Assembly: GCA_934590135.1 (NCBI GenBank)
Contig: CAKTOT010000012.1
Coordinates: 1-35,220, forward strand
Length of the DNA stretch: 35,220 bases
Origin: an uncultured Muribaculaceae bacterium
GTDB taxonomy: Bacteria > Bacteroidota > Bacteroidia > Bacteroidales > Muribaculaceae
Direction of reading: 5' to 3'
Position 1 is the stretch's first letter, and every line of letters begins with the position of its first letter. The notes beneath the pieces were generated by a model. The model saw nothing but the letters and a program-made list of their open reading frames with translations, was not told the DNA's origin and made no database searches. A program made the translations under genes and the position numbers. Shown here piece by piece: positions 1 through 7,759 of the stretch.

Positions 1-73
1 ACAGGACTCGAACCTGCACGTCTCTCAACACTCGCACCTGAAACGAGCGCGTCTACCATTCCGCCACCTGGGC
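1..73 (-). tRNA. tRNA-Leu(CAG), 3' end cut by window edge
   Basis: On the minus strand the sequence folds as a class II tRNA. The acceptor 5' arm is GCCCAGG, followed by a D-arm beginning GCGGAATGGTAGAC. The anticodon stem CTCGT/GCGAG closes a seven-base loop TTCAGGT with anticodon CAG, so it reads CUG leucine codons. A long variable arm and a T-arm with GGTTCGAGTCC follow. The last seven or eight bases of the acceptor stem lie outside the window. Confidence 0.95.
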
Positions 74-83
74 TTTGGTGGTG

Positions 84-113
84 CAAAGGTAGAAAGTTTT
101 TTTGATATGACAA
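84..113 (-). promoter_or_regulatory. Bacteroidetes-type promoter of the tRNA-Leu gene
   Basis: Minus-strand -7 element TACCTTTG (84-91) and a TTG -33 element (111-113) are separated by 19 bases. The -7 box ends 10 bases before the mature tRNA 5' end. Confidence 0.75.
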
Positions 114-348
114 GCGTTTATCTCGGATTTTTTTTATTATTTTGCACTTTCGGACAATCAAGGGCGTCTCTCGGGGCTTGTCTTCGGGCATCGAATGCCG
201 AGCGTCGGTGTCGTATGTCTCGATTTGTCGGTCGATCCGGCCGACGCCGGCGTCTTTAGGGCCGCGATACACTGCCGACCAAAGCATGCCGAGGCGATGC
301 ATCAGATTCTTTGTCCGATATGTAAAACCCGATTATATATATAAGATT

Positions 349-816
349 ATGGAACAGCAATATAGTATAGTGAAGGAAGGCAAGGCCGTGGCTATGGCCA
401 GCGACCACGCCGGTTACGAACTGAAGTGTATCATTGAGGGCTACCTCGAATCCAAGGGTATCGCTTACAAGGATTTCGGCACTCATTCGGAGGAATCGTG
501 CGATTATCCGGATTATGCACATCCGTGCGCCGAGGCTGTCGAATCGGGTGAGTGCTATCCGGGCATCGCTATGTGCGGCACCGGCAATGGTATCAATATT
601 ACGCTGAACAAGCATCAGGGTATACGTGCGGCGTTGTGCTGGACGGTGGAGATTGCGCGCCTGGCTCGTGCACATAATGATGCTAATGTACTGGTGCTTC
701 CGGCGCGTTTCATCGAGCCTTCGGACGCGTTGGCTATCGTGGATGTGTTTCTGAGTACGCCTTTCGAGGGCGGACGCCATGCACGCCGCATCGCCAAGAT
801 TCCGGTAGTACATTGA
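349..816 (+). CDS. rpiB: Ribose-5-phosphate isomerase B
   Basis: This 155-residue protein interconverts ribose 5-phosphate and ribulose 5-phosphate in the non-oxidative pentose phosphate pathway. The RpiB/LacAB family (about 150 residues) is identifiable from the N-terminal SDHAGYELK motif, the CGTGNGINITLNK segment carrying the active-site Cys, and the ARAHNDANVLVLPAR motif near the C-terminus. I chose the ATG at 349 because it gives the normal family length. The frame stays open back to 142, but the upstream residues do not resemble the family. The leader just before the start is AT-rich, as usual where Shine-Dalgarno sites are not used. A weak -7-like element lies at 137-144. The next gene begins 58 bases downstream and may be co-transcribed. 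Confidence 0.95.
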   Translation: MEQQYSIVKEGKAVAMASDHAGYELKCIIEGYLESKGIAYKDFGTHSEESCDYPDYAHPCAEAVESGECYPGIAMCGTGNGINITLNKHQGIRAALCWTVEIARLARAHNDANVLVLPARFIEPSDALAIVDVFLSTPFEGGRHARRIAKIPVVH

Positions 817-874
817 TGGCTTAACAATAAGACTGACAGGGGCGTGGCGCGAATGTCGCGTCCGGTACACTTGT

Positions 875-1696
875 ATGGCAAAGAAGATAGTATTTCTGCA
901 CGGGCTCAATTGGAGCGGCTCGTGCGATATGGCTTGTGCATTGGCCGAGGGCGTGGCGGATGTGGCCGAGGTGGAGGCTCCGGACTTGCCGGTGAATCCC
1001 GAGGCTGCTATGGCCGTGGCGCTTGATGTCTGCGATCGTGTGCAGCCCGATCTGTTGGTGTGCAGCAGCTACGGCGCTTTCTTGGGACAGCAATTGGTGA
1101 AAGTGTTTGGATGTCCGGCACTGTTGTGCAGCCCTATGCTACGCATGTCCGAATACGTGTCGCGACGCCTCGGGGTGCACGCCTACAAGTCGGTACGTCG
1201 CGACGGCGCTGTGTCTTACGAGATTACGTCGGCTGTTGTTGAGGAGTTCCGCCGTATGGAGGCTTGCCTATTCGATTGCTACGACGAGTACTATCGCGAC
1301 CGCGTATGGGGGTTCTATGGCTCGAAGGACACCTTGGCCGATACGCGCATCGAGTTCGGACGGTATTATTCGACAATTATCGATTACGACGGTCCGCATA
1401 CAATGCTTCGGGACAATGTGTTGCAAGTGCTTGTGCCTGCCGCGCGGCGTATCCTCGATATGTATCCGAGCACGCCGTCGCGCACTTTTGTACATTACAA
1501 GGGACGGCGCTACCGAATGTTGTGCCGTGCCCGTTCGAGTGAGACGCTCGAGCGTATGGTCGTCTATCAGGCGATGTACGGCGACGAGCTGTACTGGGTA
1601 CGCCCCGAGCGTATGTTTTTTGAGCGGATTACCACGCCCGACGGACGCGATGTTCCACGCTTTGCCGAGTGCCGTTCGGTGTGCACAAAGCAATAA
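875..1696 (+). CDS. YqiA-like alpha/beta-hydrolase fused to a DUF1653 domain
   Basis: The 273-residue protein has two parts. Residues 1-200 resemble the small alpha/beta-hydrolase fold of YqiA-type esterases (UPF0227): an N-terminal FLHGLNWSG strand-turn, a nucleophile elbow VCSSYGAFLG around Ser65, Asp152 in GSKD, and His175 in DGPHT. The elbow has Cys where the usual GxSxG first glycine sits. Residues about 207-253 match DUF1653 (YKGRRYRML, then SETLERMVVYQ, then WVRPERMFFE), a small beta domain of unknown role usually found alone. There is no signal peptide, so it is probably cytoplasmic. It follows rpiB by 58 bases and may share its transcript. The substrate is unknown. Confidence 0.8.
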   Translation: MAKKIVFLHGLNWSGSCDMACALAEGVADVAEVEAPDLPVNPEAAMAVALDVCDRVQPDLLVCSSYGAFLGQQLVKVFGCPALLCSPMLRMSEYVSRRLGVHAYKSVRRDGAVSYEITSAVVEEFRRMEACLFDCYDEYYRDRVWGFYGSKDTLADTRIEFGRYYSTIIDYDGPHTMLRDNVLQVLVPAARRILDMYPSTPSRTFVHYKGRRYRMLCRARSSETLERMVVYQAMYGDELYWVRPERMFFERITTPDGRDVPRFAECRSVCTKQ

Positions 1697-1768
1697 ATGT
1701 CCGGCTCAAAAGCCGACAGCACAATAGTGCCGGATCGCCACCGGAATAGTGTATAAGCCGTATCGGAT

Positions 1769-2215
1769 TTACCGGCGAAAGGCGCTGAGGTAGGATGCCG
1801 CCTCGGACGGGGTGATGCGCGTACATTCCGCCAAGTCTTCGGGCAATTCCGCGTGACTATCGGCGACCGCTACGTCCACTCCGCCCCAGTGATAACGGAG
1901 GTCGGCCACGGCACGGGAATATGCCTGAGCGTCGGCACATAGACACGGATAGCAACGAGCGCCGCACGCCTGAGCCAAGGCCGTGCCGCGCTGCCGTGCC
2001 GCGCCTACGGCCGTAAAAGCCGTGCGACATCCTGCGGCGCGAAACACACGCACTGCATCGGCGACGGTGTCGTAATCCTCCGAGGCTATAAATACGCGCA
2101 AATGGCACAGCGCTTCACAGCCGAACGCCGCCGCGAGGCGCGCATCGGCATTGCAGCGCCGCGGCGTCGGACGCCCGTGTTCCTCCATCTTCCGTTCAAG
2201 GTAATTGTCTGCCAT
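1769..2215 (-). CDS. Short protein with weak short-chain-dehydrogenase (Rossmann) similarity
   Basis: This 148-residue protein starts MADNYLERKMEEHGRP. The middle reads like the first half of an SDR: a beta strand RVFIASEDYDTVADAVRVFRAAG, then an Ala-rich helix, then WGGVDVAVAD where SDRs have a WGxxDVxVNNAG strand. The glycine-rich TGxxxGIG cofactor loop is not intact (ASEDYDTV), and the Tyr-x-x-x-Lys half of an SDR is absent. Catalysis is therefore doubtful; it may be a diverged or remnant nucleotide-binding protein. It lies downstream of the tyrS terminator on the same strand. I see no clear promoter. The coding call rests on codon pattern and length; the SDR assignment is tentative. Confidence 0.6.
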   Translation of the reverse strand: MADNYLERKMEEHGRPTPRRCNADARLAAAFGCEALCHLRVFIASEDYDTVADAVRVFRAAGCRTAFTAVGAARQRGTALAQACGARCYPCLCADAQAYSRAVADLRYHWGGVDVAVADSHAELPEDLAECTRITPSEAASYLSAFRR

Positions 2216-2314
2216 AATTCAGGTGCTTGATTAAGTGTTTTTTGCCGCCCTGTGCTGTATGAATCGGCGGTTGTACTTGCGGCCTGCGACAAGCTCGCAA
2301 CCAATGATAGGTAT

Positions 2315-2375
2315 AAAAAAGCGTATCGCGGACTCCGGCCGCAAGGCGGTTGTGTGCCGCGCCGGAAGTCCGCGA
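2315..2375 (-). terminator. Rho-independent terminator of tyrS
   Basis: Arms 2326-2339 and 2361-2375 form a GC-rich stem with one bulged base. A second small stem (GCGG/CCGC) sits in the loop. On the minus strand it is followed shortly by a run of six U (2315-2320). It lies just past the tyrS stop. Confidence 0.8.
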
Positions 2376-2395
2376 TAACTGTATGCGATTGTGCG

Positions 2396-3688
2396 TCAGC
2401 GAACTATCAGCAGATGATAATTCTTTTTGCCGCGCTGTACCAGCATATACTTGCCTGCCAGCAGCATCTCATCGGTGATGGGAGCGTAGACGTCGGCTAC
2501 CTTTTCTTTATTGATGGATACGCCGCCGCCTTGTGCCAGCTTGCGCATCTCGCCCTTGCTGGCAAAGAAATGCGCCTCGTCCACCAAGATATCGGCCAGT
2601 TTGGCGCCCACGGCCCGGTCACGCGTCACTTCCATCGAAGGCACGCCCTCCATTACTTCGAGCAGGGTGGCTTCATCGAGGTTGTGCAGCGCATCGGCGG
2701 TGTTGTTGCCGAAAAGGATTTTGGAGGCCTCCACGGCAGCTTCGTAATCCTCGGCCGAGTGTACCATCGTGGTTACTTCACGAGCCAAACGTTTTTGCAG
2801 CGGACGAGCGCCGGGGTTTTCCTGCTGCTGGCGGCATAGGTCCTCGACCTCCTCCTGCGACAGCGTGGTGAAAATCTTGATGTACTTGGCCGCATCATCA
2901 TCGCTTACATTGAGCCAGAATTGGTAGAACTTGTACGGCGAAGTGTAGCGGCGGTCGAGCCATACATTGCCGCTTTCGGTTTTGCCGAACTTGCCACCGT
3001 CTGCCTTCGTAATCAGCGGGCAAGTGATGGCCCACGCGTCTTCGGCGCCTTCGATACGACGTATCAGTTCGGTGCCGGTGGTCATATTGCCCCATTGGTC
3101 CGAGCCGCCGAGCTGTACCTTGCATCCCAACGTGCGGTATAGGTTGAGGAAGTCGTAGCCTTGTAGCAACTGGTACGAAAATTCGGTGAAGGACATACCC
3201 TCGCGCGATTCGCCGCTCAGACGCTTCTTGACGCTGTCTTTGGCCATCATATAGTTGACGGTAATGTGCTTGCCGATGTCGCGGATAAATTCGAGGAAGC
3301 CGAATTTCTTCATCCAGTCGTAATTGTTGACCATCACGGCGGCATTGGGCGCGTCGCTGTCAAAATCGAGGAAATGCGACAGCTGTGCTTTGATAGCTTC
3401 CTGGTTGTGGCGCAGGGTCTCCTCATCGATGAGCTTGCGCTCCTGGCTCTTCATACTCGGGTCGCCGATCATTCCGGTGGCGCCGCCTATCAGAGCCACG
3501 GGACGGTGTCCCGAGCGCTGGAAGTGGCGCAACATCATCACGCCTACAAGGTGTCCTATATGCAACGAATCGGCAGTCGGGTCTATGCCCAGGTATGCCG
3601 TGGTCATTTCTTTGTTCAATTGGTCTTCGACGCCGGGCATCATCGAGTGAATCATGCCTCGCCACGTCAATTCTTTGATAAAGTCCAT
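2396..3688 (-). CDS. tyrS: Tyrosyl-tRNA synthetase
   Basis: This 430-residue cytoplasmic class I aminoacyl-tRNA synthetase charges tRNA-Tyr. Visible motifs are the HIGH signature (SLHIGHLVGV) early in the Rossmann fold, GGSDQWGN and QLLQGYDF in the tyrosine-binding region, and the KMSKS equivalent KFGKTESG, the KFGKT form typical of bacterial TyrRS. A C-terminal S4-like RNA-binding domain follows (VSINKEKVADVYAPITDE). I start at MDFIKELTWRG (3688) because the frame's upstream extension to 3772 overlaps the end of aspC and does not look like TyrRS. It starts 56 bases after aspC, with no promoter of its own recognised, so the two are probably one transcript ending at the 2315-2375 terminator. 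Confidence 0.97.
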   Translation of the reverse strand: MDFIKELTWRGMIHSMMPGVEDQLNKEMTTAYLGIDPTADSLHIGHLVGVMMLRHFQRSGHRPVALIGGATGMIGDPSMKSQERKLIDEETLRHNQEAIKAQLSHFLDFDSDAPNAAVMVNNYDWMKKFGFLEFIRDIGKHITVNYMMAKDSVKKRLSGESREGMSFTEFSYQLLQGYDFLNLYRTLGCKVQLGGSDQWGNMTTGTELIRRIEGAEDAWAITCPLITKADGGKFGKTESGNVWLDRRYTSPYKFYQFWLNVSDDDAAKYIKIFTTLSQEEVEDLCRQQQENPGARPLQKRLAREVTTMVHSAEDYEAAVEASKILFGNNTADALHNLDEATLLEVMEGVPSMEVTRDRAVGAKLADILVDEAHFFASKGEMRKLAQGGGVSINKEKVADVYAPITDEMLLAGKYMLVQRGKKNYHLLIVR

Positions 3689-3743
3689 TGGAGTGTGTAT
3701 ATCTTTGTGTTTTATTGTTTTCAGATATTGTAAAAAGCGGCGG

Positions 3744-4943
3744 TCACGCCAAGCGTTCAAGCGCGGCGGCAATACGCTGCATAGCTTCGCGCAATTTGTC
3801 GTCCGAAGTGGCGTAGCTCAGTCGGATGTACCCGGGAGCGCCGAAAGCCGCACCGTCCACCGTGGCCACATGAGCCTCGTGCAGCAGGTACATGGCCAGG
3901 GCGCCGCTGTCTGCAATGACAGTGCCGTCCGGAGCCTTGCGCCCTATATATGCCGATACTTCGGGGAAGAGGTAGAATGCACCCTGAGGCTCGTTGACGC
4001 GCAGTCCGGGGATGGCTCGTGCCATCTCCACCACCAGATCGCGACGGCGACGGAAGGCGGCGCACATCTCGACCACGCAGTCCTGCGGCCCGTCGTAAGC
4101 GGCTTCGGCAGCCTTCTGCGCTATGGATGACGCACCCGAAGTGTACTGACCCTGCAACTTGGTCACTGCCTGAGCCACCCAAAGCGGAGCGGCACAATAT
4201 CCTATGCGCCAACCTGTCATGGCGTAGGCCTTGGACACGCCGTTGATGACCACCACGCGGTCGCGCAGCTCCTCAAAAGATGCCAATGACGTGAAACCGC
4301 CCGTAAAATTGATATGCTCGTATATCTCGTCCGAAATGACAATGATGCGCTCGTGGCGTGCGATGACGTCCACCAACGCCTGCAACTCGTCGTGCGTATA
4401 CACACTGCCGGTGGGATTGGACGGCGAGCACAACAGCACGATGCGCGTGCGGTCGGTGATGGCAGCTTCCAATTGTGCCGGCGTAACCTTGAAATCGGTG
4501 TCTATACCGGCCGGAACCGTCACCACGGTGGCGCGAGACATCTTCACCATCTCTATATAGCTGACCCATGCCGGAGTGGGTATCACCACCTCGTCACCGG
4601 GATTGGCTATGGCCAAGATGCTGTTGCACAAGGCTTGCTTGGCGCCATTGCCTACTACTATCTGCTCGGGGGCAAAGGTCACGCCGTTTTCGCGCTCAAG
4701 CTTGGCGCTGACGGCACGACGTAGCGACATATAGCCCGGTACGGGCGAATAGAAACTGAAATTGGCGTCCACGGCAGCCTTGGCCGCGTCCTTGATATGT
4801 TGCGGGGTATAGAAGTCCGGCTCGCCGACGCTCAAGTTGATTACATCCACTCCTCGAGCTCGCAATTCAGCACTCTTTTGAGACATCGCCAAGGTCTGAG
4901 ACCGGGCAAGCGATTGCACCAGCAACGACGGTTCTTGCTTCAT
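3744..4943 (-). CDS. aspC: Aspartate aminotransferase, class I PLP-dependent
   Basis: This 399-residue enzyme probably moves the amino group between aspartate and 2-oxoglutarate. Family features in order: SVGEPDFYTP near the N-terminus, YSPVPGY, GAKQALCN, PSNPTGSVY with the Asn that contacts PLP, SDEIYEHI with the PLP-ring Asp and Tyr, and NGVSKAYAMTGWRIGY with the Schiff-base Lys. YIRLSYA near the C-terminus carries the substrate carboxylate-binding Arg. Length and motifs fit the AAT-Ib subgroup common in Bacteroidetes; a broader prephenate/aspartate transaminase role is possible. It heads the aspC-tyrS unit and is preceded by a clear promoter. Confidence 0.92.
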   Translation of the reverse strand: MKQEPSLLVQSLARSQTLAMSQKSAELRARGVDVINLSVGEPDFYTPQHIKDAAKAAVDANFSFYSPVPGYMSLRRAVSAKLERENGVTFAPEQIVVGNGAKQALCNSILAIANPGDEVVIPTPAWVSYIEMVKMSRATVVTVPAGIDTDFKVTPAQLEAAITDRTRIVLLCSPSNPTGSVYTHDELQALVDVIARHERIIVISDEIYEHINFTGGFTSLASFEELRDRVVVINGVSKAYAMTGWRIGYCAAPLWVAQAVTKLQGQYTSGASSIAQKAAEAAYDGPQDCVVEMCAAFRRRRDLVVEMARAIPGLRVNEPQGAFYLFPEVSAYIGRKAPDGTVIADSGALAMYLLHEAHVATVDGAAFGAPGYIRLSYATSDDKLREAMQRIAAALERLA

Positions 4944-5052
4944 AACTCTTTGTATTATATCGTATTAATAATCGTATTTCTTCTATGGTTTCTCTTAGGG
5001 GAAAATACCCGCGCGTACGCAGGCTTGCCCGCGCATACGCATATACTTCGGA

Positions 5053-5084
5053 CAAAGGTACAAAATCTTTGCCGATCCCGCAAA
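5053..5084 (-). promoter_or_regulatory. Promoter of aspC-tyrS
   Basis: Minus-strand -7 box TACCTTTG (5053-5060) and TTTG -33 box (5081-5084) are separated by 20 bases. The predicted start near 5046 gives a leader of about 100 bases. Confidence 0.75.
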
Positions 5085-5208
5085 GTCCGCCCTAATTCGT
5101 CCCGGCGCATACCGCATCCAAAGGGCATACGACCGATGCGTTTGGCCCGATCAAGCAAGGCTCATCTTCGGGAAATAAAGTGCGTCATACGCAACTTTGC
5201 CGCCTTTT

Positions 5209-5242
5209 TTGGCCGTAATGTCGGCGGCTTATGCTATCTTTG
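5209..5242 (+). promoter_or_regulatory. Probable promoter of the acyltransferase gene
   Basis: A -7 element TATCTTTG (5235-5242) matches consensus. The nearest TTG (5209-5211, in a T-run) is 23 bases away, longer than usual, so only the -7 part is well supported. Confidence 0.5.
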
Positions 5243-5308
5243 TGCCCGAAAACGAGGATTTAGCCCGACAAAAGACCTAATCCCGGACAAAAAACAAGAT
5301 CCGCCGTT

Positions 5309-6445
5309 ATGGCCAAACAACGTAACCCAAGTTTCGAAATATTGCGCGTAGCGGCGATGTTCCTCATCGTCGTCTGGCATTTCCTGATGCACGGCGTCGG
5401 GCATAAGCCCGTGGGCGTGAGCGCGGATGCAGCCTCGCTGTTCAATCTCTGCTCTATGGAATTTGTAGGATGCCTCTCCAAGGTATCCACCAACTGCTAT
5501 ATCCTCATCACCGGGTACTTCCTCATCAATTCCACCAAACCCAAGTGGCCCAAAATTCCCAAAACCTGGGCGCCGATATTTTTTTATTCGATAGTCATAT
5601 TCGCACTCTTCTTCGCATTCTCGGACCTGGCACTCGGGTGGACGGACTTCGGCAAATCGTTGCTGCCGTTATACTTCGACCGCTACTGGTTTGCGACACG
5701 TTACGTGGCCTTGGTGGCTCTCGCTCCCTTTCTGGCCACACTCGCCGGCGCATTGTCGCGCCAATTGTACATCGTGCTACTGACGGTACTGGCGGTGATT
5801 AATTTCGACTTCCTGCTCGGCGAAGACCTCAGCGGCAACAACTCGCTGCTATGGTTCATCTTCCTGTTCTTTACCGGCGGCTACATCCGCCTACACTTCG
5901 ACCATGACGGACCCAACCATTTCGGCAAAGCATACTTCGCTGCCGCCGCCGTACTGGCAGCCGTATTCCTGGTTCGAATCTTTTGGCATTACTCGATGTG
6001 GACAGCGCCGATGATGGTTGACTACCACGACAACAACGGCATACTCTTCGGCGTAGCGCTACTGCTGTTTCTATGGACTGCACGCCTCAAAGCCCCGAAC
6101 ACAGCCTTCGTCCGGGCAATGGTACGCATAGCACCCCTCACCTTCGGCGTCTACCTGATACACGACAACGTCTACGTACGCCATGTTCTGTGGAACGGAT
6201 GGATAGACGTACACGGCGCAATACATTCATGGTGGTTTGTGCCCATCCTCATAACATCCACAGTCGGCATATTCATCGCCTGCATCGCCTGCGATGCCAT
6301 ACGCGACCGACTATTCGGACTACTGCGCGTCAACGACCGCATCGACGCCCTCTCCGCCCGGGTTTCCACCCTTTCGGCACGCATTATCGCCCTTTCGGCA
6401 CGCATTGCCGACCGTCTGTGCCGCCGCCGGCATGAGCCACGATAA
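5309..6445 (+). CDS. Membrane acyltransferase, acyltransferase-3 family, with heptad-repeat tail
   Basis: The 378-residue polytopic membrane protein belongs to the acyltransferase-3 (OafA/YrhL-like) family, which transfers acetyl or other acyl groups onto surface polysaccharides and other envelope molecules. The N-terminus (RNPSFEILRVAAMFLIVVWH) carries the family's R-x10-H pair, Arg13 and His24. About ten hydrophobic segments follow up to residue 330. The last ~35 residues are unusual: a charged region then three back-to-back heptads (ALSARVS, TLSARII, ALSARIA) that could form a short coiled coil, encoded by a 3 x 21 bp DNA repeat. The target sugar is unknown. The gene diverges from aspC and has its own promoter-like site. 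Its 3' end overlaps the next small reading frame by 14 bases. Confidence 0.9.
   Translation: MAKQRNPSFEILRVAAMFLIVVWHFLMHGVGHKPVGVSADAASLFNLCSMEFVGCLSKVSTNCYILITGYFLINSTKPKWPKIPKTWAPIFFYSIVIFALFFAFSDLALGWTDFGKSLLPLYFDRYWFATRYVALVALAPFLATLAGALSRQLYIVLLTVLAVINFDFLLGEDLSGNNSLLWFIFLFFTGGYIRLHFDHDGPNHFGKAYFAAAAVLAAVFLVRIFWHYSMWTAPMMVDYHDNNGILFGVALLLFLWTARLKAPNTAFVRAMVRIAPLTFGVYLIHDNVYVRHVLWNGWIDVHGAIHSWWFVPILITSTVGIFIACIACDAIRDRLFGLLRVNDRIDALSARVSTLSARIIALSARIADRLCRRRHEPR
6347..6409 (+). repeat. Three in-frame 21-bp tandem repeats
   Basis: Units 6347-6367, 6368-6388 and 6389-6409; the last two differ at only three positions, the first is more diverged. Each encodes one heptad of the form (A/T)LSAR-V/I-x, so copy-number change would lengthen the coiled coil without breaking the frame. 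Confidence 0.85.
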
Positions 6446-7231
6446 TGGAGGTCGCGCCACCGGCGTATTTGGCCTAATCCTTTTCGCCGGTCTTATTGGC
6501 GGCCTCCGCGCAATATGGAAAAATAAAAAGGATGACGACAACAATAAAGACAACACATCTGTCAGTCTATAAGCATTAGAGAGTCCTCTATAAAGAAACC
6601 CAATACAGTCACAGAAGACAAACAGAATACGAGCCAGTATAAAAATCTAATCACGAACAACTATTCTATTGAAAATCCTAAAGAGTGGACGGTCGTTTGC
6701 AATGTTGATGAAATGATAGATGCATATATTGGGGGAAGCAATGGTATGTTTGGCTGCGCTATCAGTTGCTTTGACACAGACCGAGATCTTATAGAAATCG
6801 GCAAAGAAATGGCAGAATTTATGAAATCTATTAATGCGACTACAAACACAGCATCAACGGTGTCCATAAATGGGACGAGTGCATATAAGCTGTCTTGTGA
6901 GTATTCGTATGGAGGCCAATCGGTGAAGGAGGTTTCGTATAATTTTAAGAAGGACAGCACGTTTTACAATGTGAAATTCGGCACGGATGTTGAAGCGGTT
7001 AATAAGAACCGCACTCTCATTGAACACATGATATCGAGTTTTAAAAATCAAATAAAGAAAGATTCTACCTATGGCACCATTTGTGTTTCGTTATCGAGAC
7101 ACATCTTCTCGTGTATTTTTGAGAGCCGTCTATATACCAATAGGGGTATGTTTTTTTACCCAAGCCGCTATTGTAACGACCCAATATCATTCAGTCTTCA
7201 TCCGTTAAAGAGCCGTGTGCTCCGGCCGTGA
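6432..7231 (+). pseudogene. Frameshifted membrane-anchored PsbP/DcrB-like protein
   Basis: A reading frame from ATG 6432 encodes an N-terminal membrane anchor (VFGLILFAGLIGGLRAIW) and a polar linker rich in Asp, Asn and Lys, and stops at 6570-6572. A second frame, open from 6548 to 7231, continues with a polar linker and then a compact domain: NYSIENPKEWTVV, NGTSAYKLSCEYSYGG, KKDSTFYNVKFG, and IEHMISSFKNQ around 7050. The order 'short strand with Pro-Lys-Glu-Trp, central beta sheet, closing SSFK helix' recalls small PsbP/DcrB-like periplasmic domains. Only the second frame's late ATG at 6713 could start it alone, which would cut the domain. The simplest reading is one gene with a single-base indel between 6548 and 6572. 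The residues after about 7065 look non-coding. The stretch is more AT-rich than the flanks, suggesting foreign origin. Confidence 0.55.
7134..7157 (+). terminator. Possible weak terminator after the membrane-anchored gene
   Basis: ATACC (7134-7138) pairs with GGTAT (7145-7149) around a six-base loop, then G and seven T (7151-7157). It falls inside the 3' tail of the preceding open frame, which suggests the natural stop was earlier. Confidence 0.4.
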
Positions 7232-7244
7232 CGCAGTCTGTTTT

Positions 7245-7275
7245 TTTGAAATCTCGGAAAATTCGCATAACTTTG
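7245..7275 (+). promoter_or_regulatory. Consensus promoter of the DUF3791/DUF3990 unit
   Basis: TTTG (7245-7248), 19 bases, TAACTTTG (7268-7275): a full match to the Bacteroidetes -33/-7 pattern. The predicted start is near 7282. Confidence 0.85.
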
Positions 7276-7329
7276 TGTGCGTAATACAGCGACAGTGTCC
7301 TATGTATAAGACGTTAAGTGACGACTTCA

Positions 7330-7554
7330 ATGACAAGCAAAATGGATACAAAGACTCTTGAATTTGTGACATACTGCATAAGCAAACTTGCGCAAGTGCT
7401 GAACATGAGCCAGCGTGAGGTGTACCGGAGGCTCAAGGATTCGGGCATTCTCTATGATTATATAGTGCCGTCATACGATGTACTACACACTTTCGGCTCC
7501 CGCTACCTTATGGAAGACCTTACCGATTATATGAAAGAGAAAGGGGTGCTTTGA
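7330..7554 (+). CDS. DUF3791 family protein, putative antitoxin-like partner of DUF3990
   Basis: About 74 residues, helical and charged. The pattern LEFVTYCISKLAQVLNMS, then EVYRRLKDSGILYDYIVPSYDVLHTFG, then YLMEDLTDYMKEKGV matches DUF3791, which typically has a helix with FxxxCIxxLA, then YxxLxxSxILxxYIxPxYdvLHT. In Bacteroidales and Firmicutes this small gene is commonly found immediately before a DUF3990 gene, as here, so a toxin-antitoxin-like or regulatory pairing has to be considered; that role is inference. Starts at GTG 7318, ATG 7330 and ATG 7342 are all possible, and I chose 7330 arbitrarily among the ATGs. One base separates its stop from the next ATG. A strong promoter lies upstream. 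Confidence 0.85.
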   Translation: MTSKMDTKTLEFVTYCISKLAQVLNMSQREVYRRLKDSGILYDYIVPSYDVLHTFGSRYLMEDLTDYMKEKGVL

Positions 7555-7555
7555 T

Positions 7556-7660
7556 ATGATTCTTTATCACACATCTACAATTCCGATTGAACGTCCGGAC
7601 ATTGTTCATTCGCGTGACTATCTTGACTTCGGCAAAGGATCAGTTCCTCTGGCTGCTTGA
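7556..7660 (+). pseudogene. Truncated DUF3990 (ADP-ribosyltransferase-like) remnant
   Basis: Only 34 codons remain: MILYHTSTIPIERPDIVHSR then DYLDFGKG, and then SVPLAA and a stop. The opening 'MILYHxSxxxIxxPDIxHSRDYLDFGKG' is the recognisable N-terminus of DUF3990, a family placed with ADP-ribosyltransferase-like folds and normally about 150 residues or more. Everything after DFGKG is missing, so the protein cannot fold or act as the full family does. An internal deletion is likely: in another frame the bases that follow read DQFLWLLELC and then stop, which may be a scrap of the rest. It is translationally adjacent to the DUF3791 gene (one base between stop and start). Confidence 0.75.
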
Positions 7661-7725
7661 ACTTTGCTAATAGTAATACGAGGTCAATTGTATGCCTTTT
7701 ACCAAAAAACTATATGTAAAACATT

Positions 7726-7755
7726 TTTGGTGTAGGTTGGGTAGCGGTAACTTTG
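7726..7755 (+). promoter_or_regulatory. Promoter of the glycosyltransferase gene
   Basis: TTTG (7726-7729), 18 bases, TAACTTTG (7748-7755). Transcription should begin near 7762, essentially at the GTG start, so the mRNA may be leaderless. Confidence 0.75.
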
Positions 7756-7759
7756 CAGG

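Noticed and set aside
3674..3707. Plus-strand TATCTTTG at 3700-3707, a possible antisense promoter into aspC
   Set aside because: The nearest TTTG is 22 bases away and no plus-strand gene or RNA follows; a chance match is likely.
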